Of a stretch of 64,000 bases of DNA, positions 49,233 through 61,702 are shown one piece after another; positions within the stretch are counted from its first letter, which is position 1; the number at the start of each line of letters is the position of its first letter. The notes beneath the pieces are model-generated. The model was not told the DNA's origin and did not search any database. It worked only from the letters and a program-made list of their open reading frames with translations. A program made the translations under genes and the position numbers. Source of the stretch: Dicaeum eximium (taxonomy: Eukaryota; Chordata; Aves; Passeriformes; Dicaeidae); assembly GCA_013396995.1 (NCBI GenBank), contig VWZP01005794.1, forward strand, positions 175,685-239,684, read 5' to 3'.

Positions 49233-52200
49233 TTTTTTCTTTTCTGGACCCCCCGTCATAATTTTTTTGTGAAATTTCACCCCTCATCGCTCCCACCCTG
49301 AATGAGCAGTTATTGCAGGTTGGTTTTGTTGGTCTGATTCTCTGAGCCATATTGTTCCTCTGCTGTGAGCACAGGGATTCCTCTTCGGCAGCAGGAAGTA
49401 AACACCTGTGTGACTGAACACGTGCTAGGAAACAGCCAAAGAAAGGAGCTACATAAATTATTTTGTTTATTAATTAAAAATGTACTGTGAAGTAAGCAGT
49501 ATTTTTAATTATCAAGAACCAGTGAGACTGAAACTATGCCAAAAGTTGTATGCTACTACTAGTGAGCCCTTTGAAGTCAATAATATTCCTATTCTTCCTG
49601 TAAGGTAGTCTGAATTTTTTTTTTCCATGGTTAAATTGAACTGGTAAAATAGAACCAGGCTGGTGCTGGTGCCCTGAGTTTGATTTTTTAAAAATTATTA
49701 TTATTATTATTAGCTCATACTATGCTGAAATAAATTTCCAGTAACAATTCAAAACAGCATTTGCAGAGGTCTCATAACAGATAAATGTTTACGTAAACCA
49801 CCTGGTGAAGGCAACAGATTACATCTGATGCTCAGTTTGTGTGTTAAGATGTATCCTGAGCAAATTTTTTCTCATTTTTTCTTTGTGCTACTCAGCAGAC
49901 TGTATCCTCCTGCTGTCTCATATGTTCATTGTGATCTCCTCTAGATAAAGAGTTGGGTTTTTTCTCCATTTTTTAAAGACTTCTGAAGTTAATAGTAGTT
50001 AATTGTACTTTAATAATCCAATGAAAAATAAAGGATTTTGATGACACACTTCTAATATTTCTTGCCAGTGTTTTGTATTTATGCTAATACATGCATATAT
50101 ACAGATATATGTATGTTAGCCTTTCATCACCGTTTTTGTTGTCAACCTGAAAAGGTAAAAAACAATTAAGCCTCTTATGGACATGATTTCAGAAAGAATG
50201 CTTTGTTTGAAGTCTATGAACATTTATTGCACACTCAATTTACTTCAGCTGTTCAGTATTTTTGTTAACAGACAGAAAATAAGGTTTAATCTCTAAAAGG
50301 GCCAAAGCATTGCTGCTTTCTCAAGGATAATAATTGTAGCTATGCCAGCTAGCACATAATGGTTAAATATATCCTTGCTTTTGACAGAAGCTAGTGGAGT
50401 TGGAACAGGGATGAACATAGCTTATTAAATATAGCTCTTATGAAGACTGCTCTATAATTACTGTGACTTTTCTTTGTATCATTATGATCATAGGCTGATG
50501 AAAACAATGAGTCATGTGCTTTGAAAAGGCCAAGAACTATTCAGCCAAATAAAAAAGATTGTACCTAGAGTAACAGCCCTGTTAGTTTTCTTAGAGTAGA
50601 ATTTTTAGAGGCCAAAACTTTGACACTTAAAAATTTAGCAGCTCATGTCTTCTTAGTAATGTAGATTAATAATTGCATTTTCTTATTTTTAGATTTCATG
50701 AGGCAATTGAGGTTCATCAAAACTGAGCAGTATTTATTCCAGAATTTCAGTACAAAGACAGTGTGAATCAGTAATTTCAAACACAAAGTTAGAGGTTAAG
50801 AATTGTTGGTATTCACTGTCGTGCTCGCAGAGCTGGAAGGCAGATAGGGCCACTGTGTCTGAGATCAGGGATGGCTGCCTTTTCAAGCAACCACTTGACA
50901 GCTCCTTCTGTGAACCAAGCTAGCTTTGTATTAAGGGCATTCTGTTCATTGCCTTGGCTACATGTACTGGAAGACTTATCTGAAGGCTCACATTCCCCAT
51001 GGTTGTTTTTTTACCTTCTCACTTCTAGCCTAATTCATTCTCAGTTAGTGTGTTTGCAGGTCACCAGTAACTATGCAGGTAAAATAGGTCTGAGAGAGAA
51101 ATTCCTTCTCTGTTTATGCTTTCTGATGTTTAACAGACGCCTCTCATGCTTCCCTCAGTTATTCTGGAAATGTATTTGGAATTGTTTGTGTCTGTGTTGG
51201 ATTCATACATATTCTCACAATGTGTGTCTATTTATGTAAATATTATCTTCTATTCAATATTATTTGTTTGTTATCACATACCCTTCTGCACAGCCTTAAA
51301 GCAACCTAATTGTTTTATCAATTGCATGGAGTTAATTGAAGGATCTCAAATCTGTAAGGGTAAACTGTGGTATGAAATAGTGAGTATGAAGAGGTAAACA
51401 GAAAGGAGAACTGTAGAAGAAATTCAAAACCCATTCTGAAGCAAATACAAACTTTCCAGTAGGTTTGGTTTAGACAAAAGCAAATACATAAGCAGTCAGA
51501 TTTTCTATGCCAAGGTTTCACAAATGGCTTTCTGGTAATGCCACAATTAAACATCAGTCAATTGAAAAAATAACTTAGTGAAACCAATTAAAAGGAATGA
51601 TTTTGACAAATGGACTTTTAGACCTTGTGCAGAAACCTTGGTTGATGACACATTCCAGTTGTCCGATGTGCTGCTATGATTGGTCTCTATTTCAGCCTTA
51701 TTTAACAGTTTCATTAATAGTATTAAAGAAAGCAAGTGAACAGCATGTTAATGAAGTCAGCAGATGATGTAAACAGCAGGAAACAGAAAATAAACTATAC
51801 TTAGAGATTAGAAACATGAGCAGGAGGAGTTATCAATGTATCATATTCTGATTGAGAGAAATGAGAAGCTAATGCATCTGCAATAAACTAGTTCAGAACT
51901 GATTTTATATGCCTAACACATATTAATTACATACACAGAAATATACACATTCAATTACACTAAAACATTTTATTTTCCGGTTGTGAAAGGTTGTGTTTGT
52001 AGTCAGTATAATGTCTAAAAGAGAAATACTGTCTTTGAAAGAATGTGCAGATAGATTGTGTAAAAGACTAGATGTGTAATTGCTGAGTTTCACACAAATA
52101 AATGGATTGTAGGAGCAATTTGCTGCTGTTGAAGCAGGGGTAATGTAAAAGGAAAGACTGAAATGTAATGAATGAACAAAAAAAGGAATGGAAAGGAGGA

Positions 52201-55200
52201 CTACTGTTATCCACATACCTGAAATGTGTAAGAATTTAGAAAATATATTACTTGTTTAGCATTACCACAGATTTGATATCTTATCAGGAAAATATTCTTT
52301 ATTAGATGAAAGCACCCTCTAGCCATACTAAATCAAGATTTAAAAAAAATACATACAGGTTGCAAAGCACAATTTAGTGCCAATTAATGGAAACCTAAAA
52401 CAGGCTGTAGGCTTCCACTCACTTTCATACAAGTGAGAAATGCCAAGTCTCTCCAACACCCCTCACTGTGAATGCATGTTACAGAGTTCCTGAAGATTAT
52501 ATCTAACCTATACTTTTTCCCTCCCTTCCCCAACAATATCCAAATTATAGGAGAGGAGACTTCCCAAGTGCTCCATTCAGCAAGCCCAATCCCACACAAG
52601 CTCTAAAATATTTCCCCTTCCCCGGTGTGGTGACATGCACACTGCAGGCAGACTGACAACTACCTCCTCCAGTTGGAACATATAATCATCAATACCCTTC
52701 TGAGCTCATTTAAAATGTGACTAACTCAAGCCTCAGCTCATACATTGTCAAATCCCACTTGGTGAGTCTTGTTCCTGTTCCAGCTGGAGATGGGCCCACG
52801 CTGGAATTTGGGAATCTAGTTTTCACGTTCCAAAATTGAACAAAGAAACTCGGACTCATTTCTAGTTTCCTAAACTGCAGTCATGTCTGTAAGTAAAATG
52901 CTGAAACATTACTTGTCTGGGAAAAATAAATGAGTGATGATTTCAAGAGATAAGCTGTGGCTACTCAGTGCAGTAGCTTCCAGCTTTTTGGTGCTGTTCC
53001 CAGAAATGCTTCAACCATGGTGAGGAGCTCAATTCTCTAATTAAAAAAAAAAATTGTATCAAATATTTTTCAGCTTTACACTCTCAAATTAAAGCTTAAA
53101 AACCTCCAAGGAAGGAAAGGAGGCCAGATTGGAGGGGGAGGAGGTGAGAGGAAGGAAACGGGTGGAGAAAACCACTATATTCCCAAGATGCAAGGAAAGT
53201 TGAAAAGTAGAAGAAAAAATATATTAAATCAGTGTAAACTAAGAGGTAAGTTTAAGGCATTTTTTTACATTGAATGTATGTTTTGTTGGGTATTTTTAGC
53301 AGTAAAATTCTGTATACTTTACAAACATTTGAAATACATTTAAGTGAGGTAATTGCTTTTTTTTTTCATTTTCTTCTGGTGTAAAATTGATCTATATTTT
53401 TATTAAGCCTATCGAAGGATGTGTTGTGCTGGGATTTTGCTACTTTTCTGCTGTTGCTGGGTAAAACTGTCTATTACTTCACCAATGACCTACATGAAGT
53501 GAAACAACATCCCATGGCAGCAGACAGGTTGTTTTGTTGTAGAGCTCAGCTGCAAAAGTTAATTGTTTATGGAGGCTTAATGGGCATTGTGCTTCTACTT
53601 ACCTAACTCACTGCAATTCAGTAGTGTGTTAGTGTAGCTTAGGAAAAGAGCCCCCGAAGTAATAGATTTTGGTATAGTTAGGAAGATGGTTGACCTGTGT
53701 TCTTAACTCGAGGTCAGAGCAATGTCTTACATTTTTATTAGTGTTGTTGCTGTTATTGCTATTTGGTGTGCTGCCTATGCAGGGGTCATATACATTAAGT
53801 TTTGATCAGAGACCACATGCCAGCTGCTGAATAGTAAAGCTTGGTGCACTTAAAAGCTCATTTATTACTGGGATGTTTGGTGCTATACTGCTAAGAGCCG
53901 GCCAGAGATGCAACAGAATAAAAATATTGGTGATTAATATGACTGTGCTTGTATTGCTGCACCAAAGACTTTGCACTGTTAAGTTTAGAAAGGAAGGAAG
54001 CAGAAATCTGGAAAAAGTAGAGGCAGGTGCAAGGAGGTTCTGCATACCAGCTGGGTAGAGCAGGGAGGCAGAGATGTTCCTGTAGCCCTCAGCACCCACT
54101 GCATACATAGACCAGGGTACTTGCAGCATTTTTATTTGTGAAGGTTGGGAACAGTGTAGGGCAAGTGCAAGACAGCTGCCAAAATGGGAGAGACAAAAGC
54201 TCTCAGTAGCTGATAGTGAAAAACAATACGGGAGATGGGGTTTGTAGGGAATGCTGCCACCTTCCTGTCCGATCCATATCCAGCTTCTGTCGTGTGTGGT
54301 CCTCTCAGGCTGGAGGTCATACTGTGTTTAAAAGCTTCTGATGTCTCAATTGTTCATGGTTTTATTCAGTCTTGTTTTTTAACATGTTTACACTATTGAT
54401 TTCAAAACTGTTATGGAAATAGGTTCTATAAATTAATTACATTGTCTTTGGTTTAAGCCTTGTGTTTGAGTATTTTATGGATTGCCTCAAGTGTTTTGAC
54501 TGTGAAAAGTGAATGCTTATCATTGCTATCTTAAGCTGTCCACTTACTAACTGGAAAGTTGCTGTCTGCTTGGATTCCTCACTTCTCCAAATGTCTGGCC
54601 ATCCTTGTTTCTCTTTGTACGTTTTCTAGCTATGTTATGTATCTTCAGTGATTCAGGTGAAAATGTTAGTGATTTGCTGCCTTCTGAAGACATGTGTATC
54701 TAATGACTATCCCTCTTGCTTGTGCTCACCACTTAGCCTTCCTTAACTTTTCTAAATATTTTTTTCAGAGTTGAACTGAATACTTAACTATTTCTGCAGA
54801 TAACAGTTACATAAATATATGCATGGCAGCTGTGCTCTTCAAGATGAATATATTATGGATGAAGAGCTTGAATGCCACAGTATTTGTACTATTTTTATTC
54901 AGACACATCCTGAGAATTTAGCATCAAACGGCCTAATTCTGCTCTGAATCTAAAGCCAGCAAATTAAACCAGAAACTCCTACCAGACTTCATAGGATCTG
55001 ACTCTGCTCTATCTACTAGAGAAAAGAGTTTGACATCACTTTCAGAATTGTTCTGAATTGTGTGTGAAGCTAGATATCAAGAGGGGCAGTCTTTTGTAGG
55101 AAAGGAAACTTGGGAAAGAAGAAACGCCAGTTGTTTAGTGGAGGTGATGGTGTCATTGAGGCAAACAAGAAGATGGAGATGGCTGAGCAACAGGAGCTGT

Positions 55201-57078
55201 GAGAGGTAGGTAGGGAGAGCTGGCTGGCAGCTGGAGAGTGAGGGGAATGCAAACACACCCCAGCAGGCAGGCAGGGAGCAGCTGCAATTGCAGACCCTGA
55301 AAGTAGCAGGGGTGCTCCTACATTAGTCAGGTATCCTGATACCAGAATTTCTTCAAACTTCCCAAAGGCCTTGGACACCTATGAGGGTAAATGGGAATAA
55401 GGCATCCCAAGGCACCTGTCCCATTTTCAGCCTTGAGGAGTCTCAAGAGAAATAAAAGGCAAAGTAGAAATTATGCTTTAGAACAGACTGGATAGCTGAG
55501 GACTCTTGCAATCTTTATTTTGTTCTGTATGGATTAATGGAAAGAACTTTCCTCAGACATTTGGAAACTATAACCTCTATTTTAACCAAAATCTTAAAAA
55601 TAGAATTAATAAAGCTATTTAATCATAACTCCATCACCAGATGAAATTATCTAACAAATGAATTAATCATAATTATATTCTTCCCAATACATGGCATGTG
55701 TTCTTGCTCTTTCTCATCTGTGGATGCTTTAACAGTAAGGGAATCCTTTTAAGCTGATACAGTTTACTTTAGTATGAGACTAGAAGGAAAATAAATGTTT
55801 AAAATAGATTCTACATAGAAATAGAGAAAATAGAGTTTGGGCATTTTCTCAAAGTCAAATGCATTTGCTCATCACTAATGCAACAGAAGAGAAGTAGGGG
55901 AACAATCCAGATTGCTGAAAACACTGTATGTAAAAATTAGCCATTTACTTAGAAACTACCAGCTATCCGTAGGAATTGATGTGTTGGCATTAGTACATCA
56001 TTTACCAGGTTTGTTCCATCAGCTTCACTTCACAACAGATATAAGACATTGAGTGTCGTGAAGAAATTTTGGCTGGCATTAATAAAGCTATGCATGGCAG
56101 CACTTCAGGAAGAAAAGCTGCCTTGGATACTGCTTATTTGAGGATTTATTCAAGTGTGCAAAGAGGTTGAATCTAGCCAACTAATAGCAAGATGGGGTAA
56201 TAAACAACAAAGGGACTTCTACCATGTGCTACACGAGCTTTGCTGTATTCTCGGATTGTCCTTCCGAGACAGAGAATACCTCTCTGACTTAAACAGGAAA
56301 AGTCTTGGCAATACCTCAACAACTTAGTCACTGCAGTATTCACCCAGCTGCAGCTGGATCAAATGGAATGGGAACAAAAGGGTGTCAGCAATTTAAGGAC
56401 TCTTTGACTTGGGTTTTACCAACAGTTCTGCTGGTAACTGGAAATACTAAAGGCTTTATCATAGCACAATACCTGTTTCGGCCAAATTCTGTTCTTTTCC
56501 CTGCTCTCAAGTTGTGCCCCAGCAGTGTCCCATGCATTAAGCATCTCTAGATGACTAATTTTTGCTCTTTCTGCACAGTATGTATTCCTCCATTGTCCCT
56601 AGGTTTAGAAAATAGATAAATATGCATGAAAGTGGGGAACAGAATTGAAGGCAAACCCTTTTCCTCTTAGAAAGTGATCTAAGCCGGCAGAGGACAGCCC
56701 CAGTCCTTGCTCTCCATGTCTGCCATGCAGAAGGCACAGTAGATGACACTTCACCTAAAGCAGAAATGTTTAAATGCTAAATACATTGGAGAAAGAAAGG
56801 CATTGTTTTTTACTATGTTCCTACATCTGAGATGCTTCATGCAAAACATCACACAAAGGAAAAAAAAAACAACTAGAAAGGTGCTCTATCTTCCACAATT
56901 ATTTATATCCCTCTAGGGGATGCCTTTCTCTCCTGAGGTGGCTTTTCTTTCCCCAGTAGTACCTTTTTCATCAAGGACACTCTGTGTGTAGTCACAGCAA
57001 CTGTTAGAAATGCACAAAATTCCAGTGTGAACTTCATCCTCTTGCTTTTCATCACTGCTGTGAACACAGACAAAAAGA
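49233..57078. other. AT-rich unique noncoding sequence
   Basis: No gene was recognised over almost 8 kb. There is a short (ATT)n run at 49693-49712. A purine-rich, G-rich stretch lies at about 53109-53170, with AT-rich sequence on both sides. Frames such as 50871-51239 (+, 122 codons) and 53806-54129 (-, 107 codons) are Leu/Phe/Cys- or Leu/Ser-rich and show no domain. Confidence 0.5.
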
Positions 57079-57212
57079 AAATCAGACTCATTTAGGTTAG
57101 AAATTACCTTTAAGTTCATTGAGGCCAACTGTTGACTTAACACAGCCAGGTCTACCTCTAAATCCTGTCCCTAGGTGCCACATGTACATGCAAATAAAAT
57201 CAGGTCCCTGTA
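57079..57212 (-). mobile_element. CR1 LINE 3' end fragment
   Basis: Read on the plus strand this is the reverse complement of a CR1 3' end: tcatttaggttagaaa, accttta-agttcattgag, gccaactgttgacttaacac, then ccaggtctacctctaaatcc. Similarity can be followed through catgtacatgcaaata to about 57212. The order of these pieces is the same as in the CR1 at 3235, so both come from related subfamilies. It is 5' truncated to about 130 bases. Confidence 0.85.
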
Positions 57213-58643
57213 ATACATTAATTTTCATGTCCAGATATATTATTTAAATATTGCTGTATAAAAAAGTATATTAGAAGTGTCCAATCCTTACTAGATTTTT
57301 CTTCTCATTCTTGCACATTCACATGTGTTCTTGTGCATTGTTCAAAACAAATCTCAAGGGTGGTTTCCTGTCTGGCAGTTCTTGGGCCTTTCAGGTTCCA
57401 CTGTTGAGACTTCTATGCTTCCTGGTTATAGGACTTTATCCTTGATATAATTTAAAGTAGAAGGGGAAGCAAGAAATACTTAAAACTATATTAGCTCTTA
57501 AAATTTTATTAATAATTTTTATTTTTACAGAGTAGTTGCTTCTGAAGTAAAAGAAGAAGCTGTTTTAGCCCAAAATTTGAGACAAGTTTTGCCAAATTTC
57601 TCAGCAAATGAAATTATAAGTATTTTAAATAAGAACTTTCATGTATCCAAGAGTATTTATGCATTTAGATAGCCAATGACTTCCAGATTTCAGGAAAAGT
57701 AGGGTTATTTTATGTGTTTTGGACAATCTAACTTACCAATCAATATTAAATGATTAATGACAAATATATCCTGACTTTTATGGCCATTCAATACTTAAGT
57801 AAAGGGAATTTTCCTCACAGCTGAGCTCTTGATACACATTGTCAGGAAAGTGATTGGCGCTGTAAACTGAACTAATGGGCAAGGGAGGGATGGATCTGAA
57901 AGAAGCTGTGCTTCTTAGTTATTTTACAACACAGGTGATCAAGTATGGTGAGGGAATCTGCTCTTGGTTTGAATCAGTGAGACAGTATTTGTTGCCTGGA
58001 ATTAGGAAGGAGTTGACTTTTGGGATAGTTTCCTTCCCCTTCAGTGTGTCTAATCATTCTCAGGCAGGCTAGACAAAATCACAGACTGCATCTGCAGGGG
58101 TAAACTGTGTAGAGCAGCATCAGAAAAATATTCTGATGGAAAAACATCTCATTCACTATAGCTTTCTATAAATTGAATCATGAATCAGTACTGAAACACC
58201 TTTCTGACAGTGAAGTGGCCTCTGAACTCTATGTACCAAACTGAGCTTTCTGAAAAACTGGCCATTTACCTGACTCCAGGTGGCATTCAGTAAGCAACAG
58301 ATCAGCCTAGAGAAGAGGAAAATTAATATTCTGTTAATAACCATCTTAAAAAGAAAATAGACACTCAATATCAGATTGCTGTATTATTACTATGTTTATT
58401 TAAAGAGATTGCCTAAATGGGAATTTTTTTTATGCCAACATTTGCCCTGGGAACGCAAGGGTAACACCACTTTGGCCCAGAGTGAAGTCTAAGATGAGCA
58501 GACAAGAAATACTGTACTAACCTCCAGTGTCAAAGGTGGCTTTTTGCTCCTAGCTGCTCAGTTTTCTTCTGGGAATGCAGTCATGATTTGAGCTTTTCTG
58601 CTGAAAGTGCATGTTCAGCAGATGCCTTAAGGTAGAATTACTT
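57213..58643. other. unique noncoding sequence
   Basis: No gene or repeat was recognised between the two CR1 fragments. Confidence 0.55.
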
Positions 58644-58925
58644 CATAGAACAACAGAAATAGCTGAGTTTGGAAGACATCCCTGGAGATTTTCCAGTCAG
58701 AGCCCACCAGCTGAAAGCTGGTTGCCCATGACACTGTCCAGGTCAGTTGGGTTTTGTCACCAAGAATGGGAACTGCACAAACTTTCTGGGGAATTAATCC
58801 AGTGTTTTATCAGTTTTACAGTGAAAAAGATTTTTCTCTAAATTTTAAGTGGAATTTCCTCTATTTCAATTTGTACCTATTGCCTCATATACTGTCAGTT
58901 GATATTTTGGGAAGAATGTAACAGA
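58644..58925 (-). mobile_element. CR1 LINE 3' end fragment, old
   Basis: The left edge catagaacaacagaa is a mutated reverse CR1 terminal octamer. It is followed by agctgagtttggaagacatc, cctggagattttccagtc and later motifs of the CR1 3' region (tccagtgttttatcag, tgaaaaagatttttctctaa, ggaatttcctctatttcaat, cctattgcctcatatactgtc). These belong to the last part of ORF2 and the 3' UTR, now heavily mutated. It is truncated at about 280 bases; the right edge is approximate. Confidence 0.85.
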
Positions 58926-61653
58926 GGCAGTTATTAATTTATAAACTGCAGAACACTGTATTGTTTACAAAATAAAGAGAGGAACAGCTAAGAAATAATA
59001 TTATCTTTTTTGTTTTTGTTACTCTAGTCTTTAAATCTGGATCAATACTCTTTTAAAAAAACCACACTATATTGAAATTAGTAGAAATTATGTAGGAGGA
59101 CAAGTCTGAATTTGATGCTTTGCTTACCTTTCTGTGCCTTTGAAAACTGAGGTGAAATTCTTCCCTTTCAAAGTGCTCTCTGAACAGGTTCAACGGGTCC
59201 AGGACACTCAGCTGAATTCAAATTCAATGCCACTCTAAACCAACTAACTAACAAGACTGATTAACAAGAAATTAAGTACTGTGTAATTTTGTACTTCAGC
59301 AGTGTTCTCCTCCCTTGTTTCAGAATAATTTAGAAGTGAGATAGTCGCAGCAGCTCTGTTAGCAGTTGACTGTATCACCACTCTTCAATCAGTAATACAT
59401 CTTGCTGCAAGGGGGTGGAGTGCTCATTCTCTCTTGGAAGTACATATGGATGGATGGATATCTCTGAAAATCTAGGGCAAAAGCCTTCAGGTGTGGCTCA
59501 TGACCCAAGAAGTTATCCCCATCATAATCCAAGATGATAACTAGAGAAAAGAATTAAGGTAGCCACAGTACATAATTTACACAATTTTAATATCTATAAA
59601 TGAGTGAAGACTTTGACTGTCCTCTGGTGCCCACCTGTAATATGTTTTGCTGTGGAAATCTATTCAGAATCACAGCTATTATCATGACAATAACCTCTTT
59701 CTCCACCATTTATTACAAAAAACAGCCAACAAGTTTTGTTATTGTAATTCACAGGCTCACGTCATTCTACAGGGCTATAGAATATATATAAAATATATAT
59801 ATTCTACAGGGTTCAAAGGTTAAATATCCAGCATGATTTCTTTTATTTCTGTGAGCATTTTAGGGGTTGCCAATGTTTTCATCAGAGTAGTGCTGAATAT
59901 TACTTCACATATGTGGATGGCTTTCAGCCATTATATCATAGTCCAGGGATCTGTGAATATGAAACTGTACAAATGGGTTTGATTGCTGTCTGTAAATTAC
60001 TTTATTCAACAGATAACACATTATTATTATTATTATTGGAATAAAAATTTAAGATAATTCTATTTACAAAATGGGGTAAAGATAGAGATTAGCCAATATT
60101 TATTGCAGGTAACTTTCAGAGTTTTGCTTGAGGAGGCAGAGGTAATAGCTATTTTTACTGACTCTGAGAGGCATTTACCTCTGTCTCTCTCAAATGGCTG
60201 TAGAGAGTGGGAATATTTTCAGCTTCTATTTTATGGAAATATTCAGTTAGGTGTAACTGAAACTCTGTAAGAGATGAATATTCTTGATAACTGCAATAAC
60301 CAAATACTCATGGCACTCTACAAAACTTTCTGAATGGAGAGGGAATGTGTGAGTTAATTAAAAAAAAAGAAGAAAAGATCCATTGAATTTTAATCCTCTC
60401 CTGATCTCAGCTATAAGGAAAATTATATGTAAGGCTATTATTAGACAGAAATCTCTGGAAACTAGAATGGTTTAAGATCTAAAGTTAAGGTACTCTCTTC
60501 CACTACAAGTATTGTTTTTGTTCAATTTTTAGGGACAGGAGTATATTTTTATGTTGGATTTATCTCTTTCACTTCACTGCACAAGTTATGATAGTGGTGT
60601 TCATCCTGTTTTCCTGAATGTAATTTTTCTATCACTGTGCTACTGCCAGTGGTTATAATAGAAGTTCTTTTCATGTTTTTCTTTTCTGACTGATTAATTA
60701 CTTAGATAGTATAAATGAGATGACAAGGAAGTTTTTGATATTTTTGTGTATTTATCTTTGCAGGTGTATGTTATTAATGTCAGATGTATTCCTACTCATT
60801 CACAAACATTCTGAAAATCTTATTTCCTGACTGAAATCAGGAAAGGCAGCAAAATGAATTTTCTGCTGTTTTATAGAGCCAACCTAAAATGATTGAATTA
60901 GATCAAATTATTAGAAATTAATTCTGTGAATACATCTAGTAAAATATGACTTTGAATATAAGATTTTTGTATGAAAACACATCTGTTTTGAGTCTGTTAT
61001 ACAGAATCACTGAGCAACAGTTTATGATGGGAATGTCCGATAAGGTATTGCATGCCACTGTGGAAGTCCAGACTCCAGCTGGGATTGCAATTAAATACTA
61101 AAGGCCTGGAGTTTAAATGTTGTTTTTGGGTCTAAGCAAATGCTAAACTTCATGCTAAAGATGCAAGAGCAGAATGGCAAGGACTGCCATATCATAATGA
61201 AGTTCATTTATCTAAACTATAATTTCTCCTGTTATTATTGGGGTAACTTGCATCTTACTGAAAATTCTGAACTTTGTAGCAAAGTAGGTGAGGTGAGCAG
61301 TTAAGACAATAAACTAACAAACAAGACCATACTGTCGTGTGGTTTTTTTGAGGAGTATCTTTATATGACCTTTTAGTTATGATTGCCACCCCCAGACAGG
61401 GTTTTTAAAGCTGTTATACAGTATATTTAAAGTCTGTAATAGAAAAAGTTTTGCTTCTCCACATCCTCAGTAGCTTTCATTTTTTTCCTAAACTTCAAAG
61501 CTAATTTTATTCAGGTGGACATTTTCCATTGGTTCCTTTATAAATGGATGTTTTAAGGTAAAAAGGTCCATGGGAACAAACAGAAAAAAAGAGCTCCTTG
61601 TAGCCATGAAAAAATAGGAGTTATCTGTAATAGTGAGAAGCTTGAACATGGAG
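58926..61653. other. AT-rich unique noncoding sequence
   Basis: No gene was recognised. A direct repeat attctacaggg (59764-59774 and 59801-59811) flanks a short TATA-rich palindrome, and a short (ATT)n run lies at 60020-60038. Confidence 0.5.
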
Positions 61654-61702
61654 GAGGCTTTCCGATGCTTTTTAGCATATTTTGCTAAAAAGCAGATGCC
61701 TC
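61654..61702. other. compact 49-base hairpin
   Basis: A perfect 12-bp stem is formed by tgctttttagca (61666-61677) and tgctaaaaagca (61683-61694) around a five-base loop, tattt. Beyond a small internal loop an outer 5-bp stem pairs gaggc (61654-61658) with gcctc (61698-61702). It is short for a microRNA precursor unless pairing extends further. It is not followed by a T-run typical of a terminator for RNA polymerase III. Confidence 0.7.
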
